A DNA stretch of 64,000 nucleotides from Turnera subulata (lineage: Eukaryota > Streptophyta > Magnoliopsida > Malpighiales > Passifloraceae). The notes beneath the pieces are model-generated. The model did no database searches and had not been told where the DNA came from. It worked only from the letters and a program-made list of their open reading frames with translations. The stretch covers positions 64,345 through 128,344 of the forward strand of contig JAKUCV010005648.1 of the NCBI GenBank assembly GCA_028386065.3, in the 5' to 3' direction. Shown here one piece after another: positions 11,031 to 20,782 of the stretch (position 1 is the stretch's first letter; the number at the start of each line of letters is the position of its first letter). Both the position numbers and the translations under genes were made by a program.

Positions 11031-11911
11031 GGAAGTTATACTATATGTTGTTTTCTATTCCAAAATGCATTAGGTATAGTACCGCACACTTCCTTTTCAA
11101 AATTTTCTTCAATTTCTTTAATGTGATTTTGGGTTAACGGTGCCTCTATTTCGTATTCTATTTTCTTATAATTGATCTCTTCATATAATGAGTGTAAATG
11201 CTTTTTCTTTTGAATTATTAATAATTCACAAATATGGCTTGTTACAAACTTATTTCTTTTTCTTTAATCTGATCAGTAAAACCAAAGACTAAGTCTTTTT
11301 CCATTATTAAAGTTGTTATTCCGACTGTCGAGACCGTGAAGGGGTAGATATGTTTTAAAAAGTGGGTTCCCTGTTTGGCTTAAATCTTTTATAAGTAAAA
11401 AGGTATTTGGAAAACATATTCCATGATTGCATATGTGAGCTTTGAAGATTTTGTAATTAACTCCTAATTTTTCATTATTGGCCGCATAAAGTCATTCAGT
11501 AGTTTTCTCAAAATATTTACTAGGGATTAATTCTTCTTGTATACAATTTTGATCAGCTCCTGAGTCTAGTAGTGCTTTTACTCTTATTTTGTGATCTTCT
11601 ACCGTGATGGTTACGTAAACATGCCATTTTTGAAAATTTACTTTTGAGATTGAAGAGATGAATTGGTCAGGTTCTTCTATCTGAGTAACTTTCTTTTCTT
11701 TCTTCTTTAGGGGTGGTTGTTGATTATTTATTTGTAGCTTCATAAGAGCTTGCTCTTCTTGAAGAATTCTTACTTCTTGCTTAATTTGTTTTATCGCTTG
11801 TTGTAAGTCTTCTAGAGTTGTTTTTGTAACAGCCTTGGGTTGGCCAAAAAGTATTTTATTAATACTATATGCCATTTTATGTTTTTCAACTTCGTTTTGT
11901 TCCTTTTTCAT
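11031..11911 (-). pseudogene. Pararetrovirus aspartic protease and beginning of reverse transcriptase
   Basis: The open stretch 11911-11492 starts with a Lys/Glu/Gln-rich helical linker and ends in an aspartic protease with active site LLDSGADQN. Coding sequence then continues with stops to about 11040 and carries the conserved linker just before RT (PNAFW followed by basic residues). It breaks off at the Athila insertion. The next RT residues recognisable on the other side (7364) lie a few dozen codons further into the domain, so a piece is missing. Confidence 0.78.
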
Positions 11912-11924
11912 TAATGTTCCCTTT

Positions 11925-13030
11925 TTATTTTAATAAATAATCTCTTTGTTCATGTGGATCTTCTATTCGTGTAATAAGATCTAAAATTAAGTTTATTTCT
12001 GAAGTTACTGTGTGAACAATTTTATGGCTACATCCACAGATTTCTTTTTCACATTCAGAGCTTGATTCTCCTATATCAGAGTTACTAGATTCTTCATGCA
12101 TAGGATATAATCCATCATCCAATTCGTCTTCTAAGTGACTATCATCGGTTAGTAAAAGGTTTAATATAACTTGCTTAGTTTCTTTATCTATTTTTAATTC
12201 TCTTATTTTTTTTAGGCATCAGACAATTCCTCTTAAAATGCCCTTCATGCCCACACTTGTAGCATATAATTCTTCTTTTTGATGTTCAATTTTTTTATAT
12301 ATATTTATACTTTCTACCTTTATATTTTTTACTCTTATCGTAATTTTCCCTGTTATATTTAGAATTCGACTTCCTAGCGTTTCTAGTAATTTTCTTATGC
12401 TTTGTCTGAGAGGGACATATAATCTTCTCATACCCATACTGACTACAGAATGATCCTAATTATTTTCTACTAATGAGCCTCTCATGTTTGACTTCAACTT
12501 TTAATTTCATATCCGTGCATAATTCCAGACCTGTTTTGTTTACTTTATTTATCAAATCTCTGTATGTTAATGACCTATATGGTATTATTCGATTATTTCT
12601 ATCTCTTAATTTGGTTTACCTTTTTTGCAAATGGTCGTGGTAATCCTGCTAAAAACCTTTATTTTCAGTAATCATTTTGACAATCTAATCTTATCATTAC
12701 TTTCGATAAAAACATATCTTTGTACCATCTAAAATCTTGTTTACGAGGACAAGATAAATTAGATAAGATTTCAGAAACTCTTTCTCTAGAGTCTTCGGGA
12801 TTTCCAATAAATGATTTCGTGATTGCATAAATTAAAGTTGCAACCGCGTTTTCATCTTCTACAATCATGGGTTTGGGCATTCCTTCTATTTTGGGTTTTT
12901 GTGGAGTCTCTCTTTTGTTAGTCTATGCCTATATTGTTTTTTGGTTGCTGTCAAATATCCACATGATCTCTTTGTCCGATGCAGCATTATAATGAACCAT
13001 CCGAATAATCTTTTGGGTTTTTATTTTTAA
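11925..13030 (-). pseudogene. Pararetrovirus coat protein with CCHC zinc finger
   Basis: The upstream open piece 12880-12665 contains the caulimovirid coat-protein core signature around FRWYKDMFLSKV. A CX2CX4HX4C finger (CYKCGHEGHFKRNC) reads at about 12268-12227 in a different frame from the surrounding short ORFs. The piece 12122-11925 is an acidic Ser/Glu-rich linker. The coat protein packages viral nucleic acid. Here it is split by frame changes and by a poorly readable 230-bp stretch (12440-12660). From 12881 to about 13030 the frame continues with stops. No movement-protein domain is seen before Sirevirus E begins. Confidence 0.75.
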
Positions 13031-13069
13031 CAAACATATTATAGGATCTTTGATATGTGCTAGTATATA

Positions 13070-14207
13070 TGTTCGGGCTCACTTCTTACTTGGGCTCAAT
13101 AAGTTTTTTTTTTATGTGCAAGCCCAAAGAAAATACTTTCCCCCTCAAAACTCACCGTTTAGTATAAGTGTTTTTGTCCAGCAAAGTCATGCGCATTCAA
13201 TATATTGTTCATCTTCATCGTCCTTACCTCTCATGTTTTCCTTGCACCCATACAAACTAGAGAAAAGATAAAGATGGAAGTCTAGACTCGTCCTCCAATG
13301 ATGAGACAAAGGAGCTCCAAAACTATCCGTTATTCTTGTTATCATCAACTTCTTTTCTTAAGCCAAGATTTGTCCTTGTCATTTTTGGGGTTTCTTTCAC
13401 CAAAAAATAGAAACATTCCAACTACCTATAAAAAGGAAAAAGAGCCGTTTTCTGTGGATTATTATCAAATGAGAGTATGAAGAAAATGAACTGTAGTGTG
13501 GAGTTTGAAGTGTTGCAACGATCAGAATTTTCAAAGTTGGACAGACCCAGATTTTGTATACGGGCCTCCCACCAAAATATCAAAAAGGCAAGTTTTTGAT
13601 TTTTTGGTCACTCTCTTTAGTCTCTGGATATATAAATAGCCTCTCTTCCTTCATTTGAGACTCAAGGCAAGTCATTATAACTTTATTTACATCCTCTTGA
13701 AGCTTACTTATGTACTCATAAACCATTGACAGATTAGAACTTGATTATTGAAATTGTTGAGGGGTTTAATTCATTCTTTCTGAGCTTTATACCTTTTGGA
13801 ATATCTTTGGGCTTAATTGTATTCACAAAGAGTGAGTCACTCTTTGGGTTGTTTGAAAATCATACTTTGAGTAGGATTGGAGAAATTTTACTCAAGGGGA
13901 ATAGGTTTGAAGCTTGAGCTTTTGAAAAAGCTTTGGTTATAGGTTAGAGAGTGAGCCTTGAAAAACTTTTGTATAGGTTTGGGTTGAGCCTTTGTAAATG
14001 CCTAGGTTAGAGAGTGAGCCTTGGGAAAACTCTTGTAAAGGTTTGAGCATGATCCTTTGAAAAAGCTTGGTTGTAAAAGGTTGGGTTTCACCTTGGAAGA
14101 AACCATATAGTAGATTTGGTAAATCTCAATGGGAGCCTTGAGTAGTGGATGTACCCATAGGATTTAGGGGGAACCACTCTAAATTGTTGTGTTTGAATGT
14201 GTGTGTA
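13070..14207 (+). repeat. 5' LTR of E, left part
   Basis: It starts TGTTCGGGCTC and includes a TATA box at 13627-13636. Its 3' part resembles other Sirevirus-type LTRs in the window, with a GAGTAGTGGATGTA motif at 14139 and GAACCACTCTAAAT at 14171, also found near 28417 and, on the other strand, near 37790, 43480, 53725 and 58840. It is interrupted at 14208 after GTGTA and resumes at 24328. The rejoined LTR would be about 1.28 kb. Confidence 0.75.
13627..13636 (+). promoter_or_regulatory. TATA box of the E LTR
   Basis: GATATATAAATAG lies about 560 bp into the 5' LTR, ahead of the R/U5 part. Transcription of E would start about 30 bp downstream (inference). Confidence 0.5.
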
Positions 14208-16775
14208 TGAAACACCCCGACCCAAATTTACCCAACAAACAGTAATTACCGTACAACAGTGCCGACACGTGGCACGGACAGTCAATACAACAGGAAAATC
14301 CGGCCCATCGGCCCAAAGATAATATCATGTCACCCAACCTTGGGTTCAACAGTATCAAAAGCACAACGGAAGCATTTAAATAATTACAGCAAAATTATGA
14401 ATCAACTCGATGCAATCTATGGATCCATATCCGCCAGAGGAGATGCTGCAGCCTGCCATGATGTATTCCTGCACAAGAACAACGTAGCCTGCCGATGGGG
14501 CAGGTGAGGGGTGAGATTCTCCATAATCTCACCGACACATAACTCATGTTGAACATCATAGCATATACTTAACAGTCAAGAACACATCAATACAGCATAC
14601 AAGTAGTGAACAGAACACTGATCAAATACAGTCTCAAAGAACAATGCGGACCATGCAAATGTCCACCCCATCGACTATGCAATGCAATGACCATCTAATA
14701 CAGACTGTACCATATAGTAGTGCCCGACCAGGACACTTCAACTCGACTACGCATTGGGTATCCGACCGAGTCTCGACAGACTATATAATACATACTCTAG
14801 TCCTGACAGACTATACTCAACAGAGGTTCCTCATCGTATGATAACATACCGATACTGTGCTTGCTGATCAGCTAACCCGGTACCAAAACAAACTCAAATT
14901 CTCGTGAGCCTCGCTCACCGGGTAGCCGGCAACCTGCACGGACCATACCCAAACAACATCACAAACCGGTCCCCGGGTAGAATCACAACACAACACGGTA
15001 ACAGCAGTCACCACAGCAACTCGTAACCACATCAACAATAATTCTCATTAAGCACGATCTCTGGGTATCGACATACCCTCAGAAATAATAATCATCCAAC
15101 CGTAGATCACAGCCGACAACCAACATATCTCAATATCCATTCGAAAACGACAAGTGGTACTCATCTGACAATTATCAAAAGAAACCGACAACCAACAAAG
15201 GACAACTAGCAACCGATGCCAACAATACTAGACTACTCTCGACCAACGACAACAACTAACACCCGCAAACCAGCAACCTATACCGACCACGGTCAACCGA
15301 CTATACTGAGGACTGACAACCTCCCAAGGTATGATCATGAGACAACATGCATATGAACACATCACATCACAGCCCATCAAAGCAATCTCAGCAACGTGCA
15401 AATATTCACAACAAATATCACCAAATATCACAAAGATGTCAACAACAATAAACCATAAGATGCAATGGAACCTATGTAGTTCCAAGACCAACCATCCCGG
15501 CTATCACGGGTGGAATGACGTATATGCAACCTCACTTGATACTCCTCGGAAGCTGGTATCCGGTTACGCCTTGATATTCCTATAATATAACAATAGTAAT
15601 CACTTATAATACACAAACAAGATGATTATGCATGATACCGGTTTAACAGTATTCAGACGGCTTATCTGTTCATTTTATTATCTCCATAATTATCTTATTA
15701 CCATACAGTTCTTCCAACTTGGTGGCAAGTAATTTAATCCAACGGTTATATCAAGTATACTTGATTTAAATCAAAAACCGAAACCGAGCGTCCAAGCTGA
15801 TATCCCGGCCCTTCGGTCGCTTAAGATAAGAAAATACATAGACACGTTGTATAAATTATATGGAGGAAATTATATTTGTAAGTAGAACAATTTACGGCCC
15901 GTAAAATACTTCGTACTCTATTTAATAATATGAAATAAATTATATTTATAAATAACATATCCGATAGTAAAACCGTTAAATAGAAAATATTGTCATCGGT
16001 AGGAAATCATTATAGTCGGAATACGGTATAAGTAAACATTTGCTATTATATATATGTATATCCGATAATTTTAAATAGAGTGTAAGCAGTAACAGAATTG
16101 GTGATCGAAATATTTTAAAATTTAGTAAAATAAAGTCTTAGTTCTATAATCAAAATAATATTTACCGCTACTATGTCAATATAATATTTACGGTAATTTA
16201 ATAAAACATGGTTAGGTCAAAAAATAAATTTTATACGGGTTATATATATAAAAAACTTATAAATACGTAGTTAAATTTGAAAACATTATTGTTTATAATC
16301 CGTATACTAAATCATTAGCTACTTATTTATACATATGTATAGCCAAAGAAACATAATTGTAACCCATAATAAAATTATGGCATAATATTATTTAACCAAC
16401 GAAAATATCGATAGTGTACATGCGTAAGAATAAAATATATAAATAAAATAAGGTATGGGCCTATTATCATTTTAGCCCAGGGGAATCGTAATTAAACGTA
16501 TTAGATACGTAATAACATAATTGAGAAATTAAGCCCAGGGGACCTTCATTTGCGTTTAGTCCATCGGAGAAAATAATAAAAATAAGTTCAAATTAAATAA
16601 ATAAAAGACTTAATTAAATTAGAAATTATGGGCCTTTAATTATAATTAGCCCAATCAAAATAAGTAAAACCGGAAATTAAATTCAATGGGCCTTTTACGA
16701 GCCCAGATAAACGTAAATAAAATTAAAACGGAAATTTAAATACTATGTGCCTTTTTAATAGCCCAATCAGAAAAC

Positions 16776-18275
16776 TGTAACAGCCCGGGTAAAATTTGGA
16801 TTTTTACCGGGACTGTAGAAATTGTTTCACCGTGATTTACTGTTGAATTAATCTCGGGTAATTAATTCACAGTAAACGGGAGTCGTTTTTCGAAACCGAG
16901 AATTTTCCCGCGCTCGGGAGTTTCTTCCTAACCAACCGAGCCTCGGTTTTCAGTTCCGAGACTCGGACGACGTTCAGGAGGATTAATCGGATTTTCCGAG
17001 CCCAAGTCATATTTTTGGACTCGGGACGGGATTTGTCGGAAAGACGGGATTCCGACGCGAGAAACCGGACCGGGCGAATGTGGTTGCCGAGCCACTCTTC
17101 TTTCTCCTTTTTCCTTCCTCTTCCTCTTTCCCGGCAATGTTTCTTCTCTCTCTCGGTTTTTCCTGGCCACGTGGGCCCCACTTCTCTTCCCTCTTCTTTT
17201 TCTTCTTTCCCCTCTTTCTTTCCTTTCTCCTTTCTTTTTTTTTTCTTTTTTTCTTCTCCATTTTCTTTTTCCAACCGCCGGACCCTCCTTCTTTTTCTTT
17301 TTTTCCCCGTGACCCTTTGTCTGCCATCTCCTCCTTTTATTTCTTTTTCATTTCTTATTCTTTCACACTCTCCTTCTCCACCGATCCTTTCCCCTCCCTC
17401 TCCATCTTTCTTTTCCTTATCTTCTTCCCATCTTGCAGCCGACACAGCACCCCACCACCACACCCAACTCCTTCCTTCCTCTCCTCTTCCACGAGCCACC
17501 ACCACCCTACCCTTCTCTACCACCGCGACCCGCAACCATCACCACCGCCAAACCACCACTCGTCCACTGCACCTCCACGCCGGACACACACGCACCGCCT
17601 CCACACAACCCAACACCCTCACCTACAACACCGTCCTCCTCCTTCTCCTCCACGCCGTAGCAGCCGTCACACGAGGCAACACTGCCGCGCCTCCACCTCC
17701 ACGCGAAGCCGACCGAGTGCATCTCACCCTCCACCGCGCGAACTCGCCTCCGGCCCTTGCACCAGCAGCCGCAGCGTGTTCTTCCCCTTGCGCCACCGTC
17801 ACCTCGCTTGCCGCCGCGTCCAGTCACCGCCCCTGCACCGTGCCACCAAGCTGCTCGCCGCACCCGTCACCCGCCTCGCGCAGCGTCGCCTCTCCTTCTT
17901 GTCGTGCACTCACCCGATGACGACGCAGCCTGCCGACGGCCACGACCAACCGCCAGCTGCCGCCTTACCGTCCGTCACTCATGTTGCCGCCCCGCCATGA
18001 TGCCGAGCTATGTGCGTGAAAGGTTGAAGACGATGTTGTATGCTTTGGGCTGTTCATGCAAGTTTGTGTTATGGGCTGTAATTCATGCATGCATGGGTGT
18101 GGGCTATATAATGTTGGGCCATTGGGCCGGTTATGTTGTTTACGTTGTTTACTGTATTGGGCTGTTGGGCCCGAGTTATTGATGTTCACACTGTATGCTT
18201 GGGTTTATTGGGTTGGGTTGACACAGTTCCGGCACGTGTTTACTGTGTACGGTAAATACGGGTCGGGGCGTTTCA
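16776..18275 (+). repeat. 5' LTR of element A
   Basis: 1500 bp, TGTAACAGCC...GGGCGTTTCA. It has a strongly pyrimidine-rich top strand from about 17090 to 17430 and a GC-rich Pro/His/Ala-coding-like stretch to 18000. The long ORFs on both strands there are artefacts of base composition and recur in the 3' LTR. The last 50 bp carry a partly palindromic block (CACGTGTTTACTGTGTACGG) conserved in the D and solo LTR ends. Confidence 0.93.
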
Positions 18276-18278
18276 TTT

Positions 18279-18290
18279 TGGTAGCGGAGC
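18279..18290 (+). other. Primer binding site of element A
   Basis: TGGTAGCGGAGC starts 3 bp after the 5' LTR. It matches the initiator tRNA-Met type PBS (TGGTATCAGAGC) at 10 of 12 positions and is identical to the PBS of chromovirus F at 31007. Confidence 0.8.
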
Positions 18291-18389
18291 GGGCATTAGG
18301 TCTTGTCGGGCAGTCTTTGTGTGATTGTTGTCTTGTTTGCATAGTTCGCTCCAGTTGTTATTTATTTTACATCATTTAGTTAGTGCATT

Positions 18390-18437
18390 ATGGATCCAGT
18401 CGAGGGACGCCAGCTGTCGCGGAACATACACACATGA
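18390..18437 (+). pseudogene. Remnant of Tekay gag start in element A
   Basis: The ATG at 18390 opens a 15-codon frame, MDPVEGRQLSRNIHT, ended by TGA. Element F has MDPMGQ at the matching place after its PBS (31148). I read this as the truncated first codons of gag, showing where gag-pol was replaced. Confidence 0.5.
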
Positions 18438-18611
18438 GGTAAATGATGCCATAGTATGCGAAAATACGAATATTATATTTATTGCTAAAATTTTGATACA
18501 AAGAGGAATATTAATATATTGATTGCGAGTAGAAATATTACATGATATTTAATAAAAAGGGAAATACAACATTGATTTTTGATATTTTATAAAAACAAAA
18601 ATAGAAATACA

Positions 18612-19296
18612 TTAACGGTTCGCCACGACGTTGACACGGAAGCTGTTTGCGTCACTGTTGACGTTGACCGTGACTCTGTCGCTCCAAGAAAGCCACATGC
18701 CGCCTCTGTCGCGCTGGCCAGGAATCTCGAACCGGTTAGCTTGAGGGAATCGGAGTGGAATCAGACCGTGATCGTCCCGTGGTTGCCACTGCGTCTCCGT
18801 CAGAAGAACCATGTTGGGCTTGTACTGGTTCTTCAAGTCCCTCAGGGTGCGTGAGAATTCCTGTGCACGCCTTGCAACTCCTCTGCAGTTCCACACCAGC
18901 AGACGTACCTTTGGCCAGGTTGGAGGTAGCCGAGTCATTCTGGGTATGCTCTGGGCTGTCATTGCGAGCTGGTAGTAAGCGCCTTGCTCCACAGTCTGGC
19001 AAGTGGACTCCAGGTTGAACTCTTGAAGCCTATCCGAGATGAAGAACATCACGGATTTTTGCTGAGCCGTAGTAGGAAGTCCTCAGTGTCCCATGGTCCT
19101 CTAGGAAGAACACCTCTTCCATGGGAGTGACGAAGAACCGCGACGAGTAGAGCTCGTCGACGAAGACCAGTCGGGGCATTCTGCCGAGCTCGTTCGGCAG
19201 CTCTTCAGCACGTTCGTTGACCATGCTGTACGCCAGTCGGTTTCTCCTGCCAAGGTTGGCACCTTCGACAAAGAACACTGATGAGGGAGCAGGCAT
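18612..19296 (-). CDS. Antisense unit 2 of element A: unknown N-terminal part plus LINE-type endonuclease fragment
   Basis: The first frame starts at ATG 19296 and gives 88 residues I do not recognise, ending at TAG 19030. A second frame overlaps it (start 19052) and runs to 18612 (146 residues). The second frame has LLVWNCRGVARR and LLTETQW, the Asn and Glu motifs of the endonuclease/exonuclease/phosphatase fold in plant LINEs. It stops before the catalytic Asp/His motifs, so it is a truncated, probably inactive endonuclease. The overlap could mean two proteins, a frameshift mutation, or a programmed shift; sequence alone cannot decide. A TATA box lies about 105 bp upstream of the first ATG. 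The unit is antisense to the LTR promoter. Confidence 0.6.
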
Positions 19297-19397
19297 GTTG
19301 TCTCGACGTGTAGTGTTTTGTCTTTTCAGGGTTTTGTGGTTTTGTTTGCTTGAGCGTTTTGTTACTTTTATGCTTTGATGATTTACACATCACTGCT

Positions 19398-19410
19398 TAC
19401 CCTTTTATAC
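19398..19410 (-). promoter_or_regulatory. TATA box of antisense unit 2
   Basis: GTATAAAAGGG on the minus strand, about 105 bp upstream of ATG 19296, predicting a leader of roughly 75 nt. About 400 bp further upstream lies a cluster of three GTTAAC sites and an ACGTCA-type site (19810-19875). Confidence 0.55.
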
Positions 19411-19419
19411 TCTTATGGG

Positions 19420-20160
19420 GAGCGTGATTACCGTTTTTGGTTTTCAAGAATCTTGCCTTTTGAATTTTACCGTTGCTTGCATTTATTGCTTTACGCGTTT
19501 TTCGGACCCATGCCAGAGTTTTTCAGTCTTTTTCCATCACATGATTTTCTTTCGCTCTGGCTACCTTGTCTTTCTTTCCATGGTCTTGCCATATTTTTCT
19601 TGCTTCTTTTATCACAAGCATCTGTGACCGTTGAGGCTAGACGGATGGGGCCGTATCTCGAGTAGAGCGCATGAGCGACAAGCTCACAGCTGTTCAGACA
19701 TCGTGGAGAGATACGAGCCTTGACAGACGTTTTGTCTTATGCGGAAAATGTGAACAAGTGGGTATCATTTCCTTCGAGGGACACAGGACGATCCCGTGAA
19801 CATCGCTTTCCGAGTTAACGGATGTCTTCTTCACGAGGTTAACCGACGTCACCGTTAACTGTACGTGTCACGTTTCTCAGGATTGAGAATGGACACGGTC
19901 GAACTAGAGCGCCGAGCATGAAAACATATCATGTTTTAATTTCTTTTCATTTTGATTTTGTTAAACGAGCTTTGTTTTGTTTTTAATTTCTTTAGGCTGG
20001 TTATAATTCGTTTTATCAGTCCTGTTTTTAACGCCATTATGTTCGATTTTATTTTCATTCATGACGACTTTGTTATGTTTTAAATATTCTGTTTCTTTTC
20101 AGATAAATATGAATTTCCATATCTTAATAAGAGAATTTATGATCTAAGAGATATGATTTC
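19420..20160. other. Spacer between the two antisense units of element A
   Basis: About 740 bp without a convincing ORF. Read on the minus strand it would be the promoter-proximal region of unit 2 and the 3' flank of unit 1. It contains three GTTAAC motifs within about 45 bp (19814-19858) and GACGTCAC next to them. The part near 20000-20100 is T-rich. Confidence 0.5.
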
Positions 20161-20164
20161 AAAA

Positions 20165-20180
20165 GGAAACTTATTTTATT
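20165..20180 (-). terminator. Polyadenylation-like signal of antisense unit 1
   Basis: AATTAATAAAATAAG on the minus strand, about 40 bp after the stop codon at 20215, contains AATAAA in the position expected for a plant near-upstream element. Assigned by position and match only. Confidence 0.45.
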
Positions 20181-20214
20181 AATTCATAACAGTTTACATC
20201 GAAGAAGAAGTACT

Positions 20215-20598
20215 CTATTGAGTTACTTGCTTCTCTAAGTCTTTTACAAGCTTCCTTAAGTTTTCTACGTTGGACGAGAGTGCCATACACGCCACTTCGA
20301 TCTGCATCACAGCAGAGCTGACCTTCTTCAGGGAAGCGTTCAGCTGTGAAAGTGTCTGAAGTGGAGTGCTGCTCTGCGCCGTTCCTTTGCCTTTCCTATC
20401 AGTAAAAGGCTCTTCCTTGCTGGCACGTTTCTTCTGCCGTCTTGGAGAGACGACCATATGCTCCTTAAGGCCGACGATGTTGGTCTTGAACCGCTTCTTC
20501 GGAGGCTCTTCATCGGAGCTTGTTGGGAAAGCTCTACCACCGATGTAGCTGTTGTTCTCGGAGTCTGAAGTCGTTCGAGAACGAAGTGGAGAGTCCAT
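20215..20598 (-). CDS. Antisense unit 1 of element A: basic/coiled-coil protein, 127 aa, unknown
   Basis: An intact frame from ATG 20598 to the stop at 20215. The N-terminal 35 residues are Ser-rich. Two basic patches follow that could act as nuclear localisation signals (PPKKRFK near residue 33, SPRRQKKR near 51). The last 45 residues have heptad-like Leu/Val/Ile spacing typical of a coiled coil (LSQLNASLKKVSSAVMQIEV). I do not recognise the family. A TATA box lies about 35 bp upstream of the ATG and an AATAAA about 40 bp after the stop, so the unit looks like a compact transcription unit. It faces against the LTR promoter. A possible role in nuclear entry or oligomerisation is speculation. 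Confidence 0.6.
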   Translation of the reverse strand: MDSPLRSRTTSDSENNSYIGGRAFPTSSDEEPPKKRFKTNIVGLKEHMVVSPRRQKKRASKEEPFTDRKGKGTAQSSTPLQTLSQLNASLKKVSSAVMQIEVACMALSSNVENLRKLVKDLEKQVTQ

Positions 20599-20631
20599 GG
20601 CTGGGAGTGAATGTCTCAGCTGTGAGGTTGG

Positions 20632-20642
20632 TATTTATAAGC
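20632..20642 (-). promoter_or_regulatory. TATA box of antisense unit 1
   Basis: GCTTATAAATA on the minus strand, about 35 bp before ATG 20598, so transcription would start only some 5-10 nt before the ATG. Upstream of it the motif TAAGCGG occurs twice (20637-20673). Confidence 0.55.
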
Positions 20643-20742
20643 GGAAAAGATGTCGCTTAAGGGTATAAGCGGTAACTCATGTTGAGTTTTGACACTTGGC
20701 GGGGTGTGCCAGAAGCTTATCGTGGTAGGACCCACGGATAAG

Positions 20743-20782
20743 ACGGAATTTCGGGGACGAAATTTTTTTAAGGTGGGTAGAC
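20743..20782 (+). other. Polypurine tract and 3' internal end of element A
   Basis: The block TTTCGGGGACGAAATTTTTT followed by AAGGTGGGTAGAC directly precedes the 3' LTR. Element D has the same arrangement on the other strand at 63077-63110 and element F a decayed one at 35840-35878. It is the conserved Tekay 3' end that primes plus-strand DNA. Confidence 0.85.

Larger units (their letters stand above)
4531..13030 (-). mobile_element. Endogenous caulimovirid (plant pararetrovirus), decayed and interrupted
   Basis: Reading on the minus strand from 13030 down, the parts come in caulimovirid polyprotein order: coat-protein core, CCHC zinc finger, aspartic protease, reverse transcriptase, RNase H, then a long C-terminal region. 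The RT fragment (7107-7364) resembles caulimovirid RT much more than retrotransposon RT. The single-polyprotein layout fits the petuvirus/florendovirus side of the family (family knowledge). I see no movement protein and no LTRs. Every module has stops or frame changes. An Athila-like element splits the copy at about 7350-11030. The left edge touches the copia-1 LTR and the right edge touches Sirevirus E. It is a fossil, not a functional virus. Confidence 0.85.

Noticed and set aside
17015..18182. Long overlapping ORFs on both strands (Ser/Phe/Pro/His-rich, up to 306 aa)
   Set aside because: They lie in the LTR of element A, are low-complexity products of a CT-rich and GC-rich tract, overlap in several frames, and recur in the second LTR.
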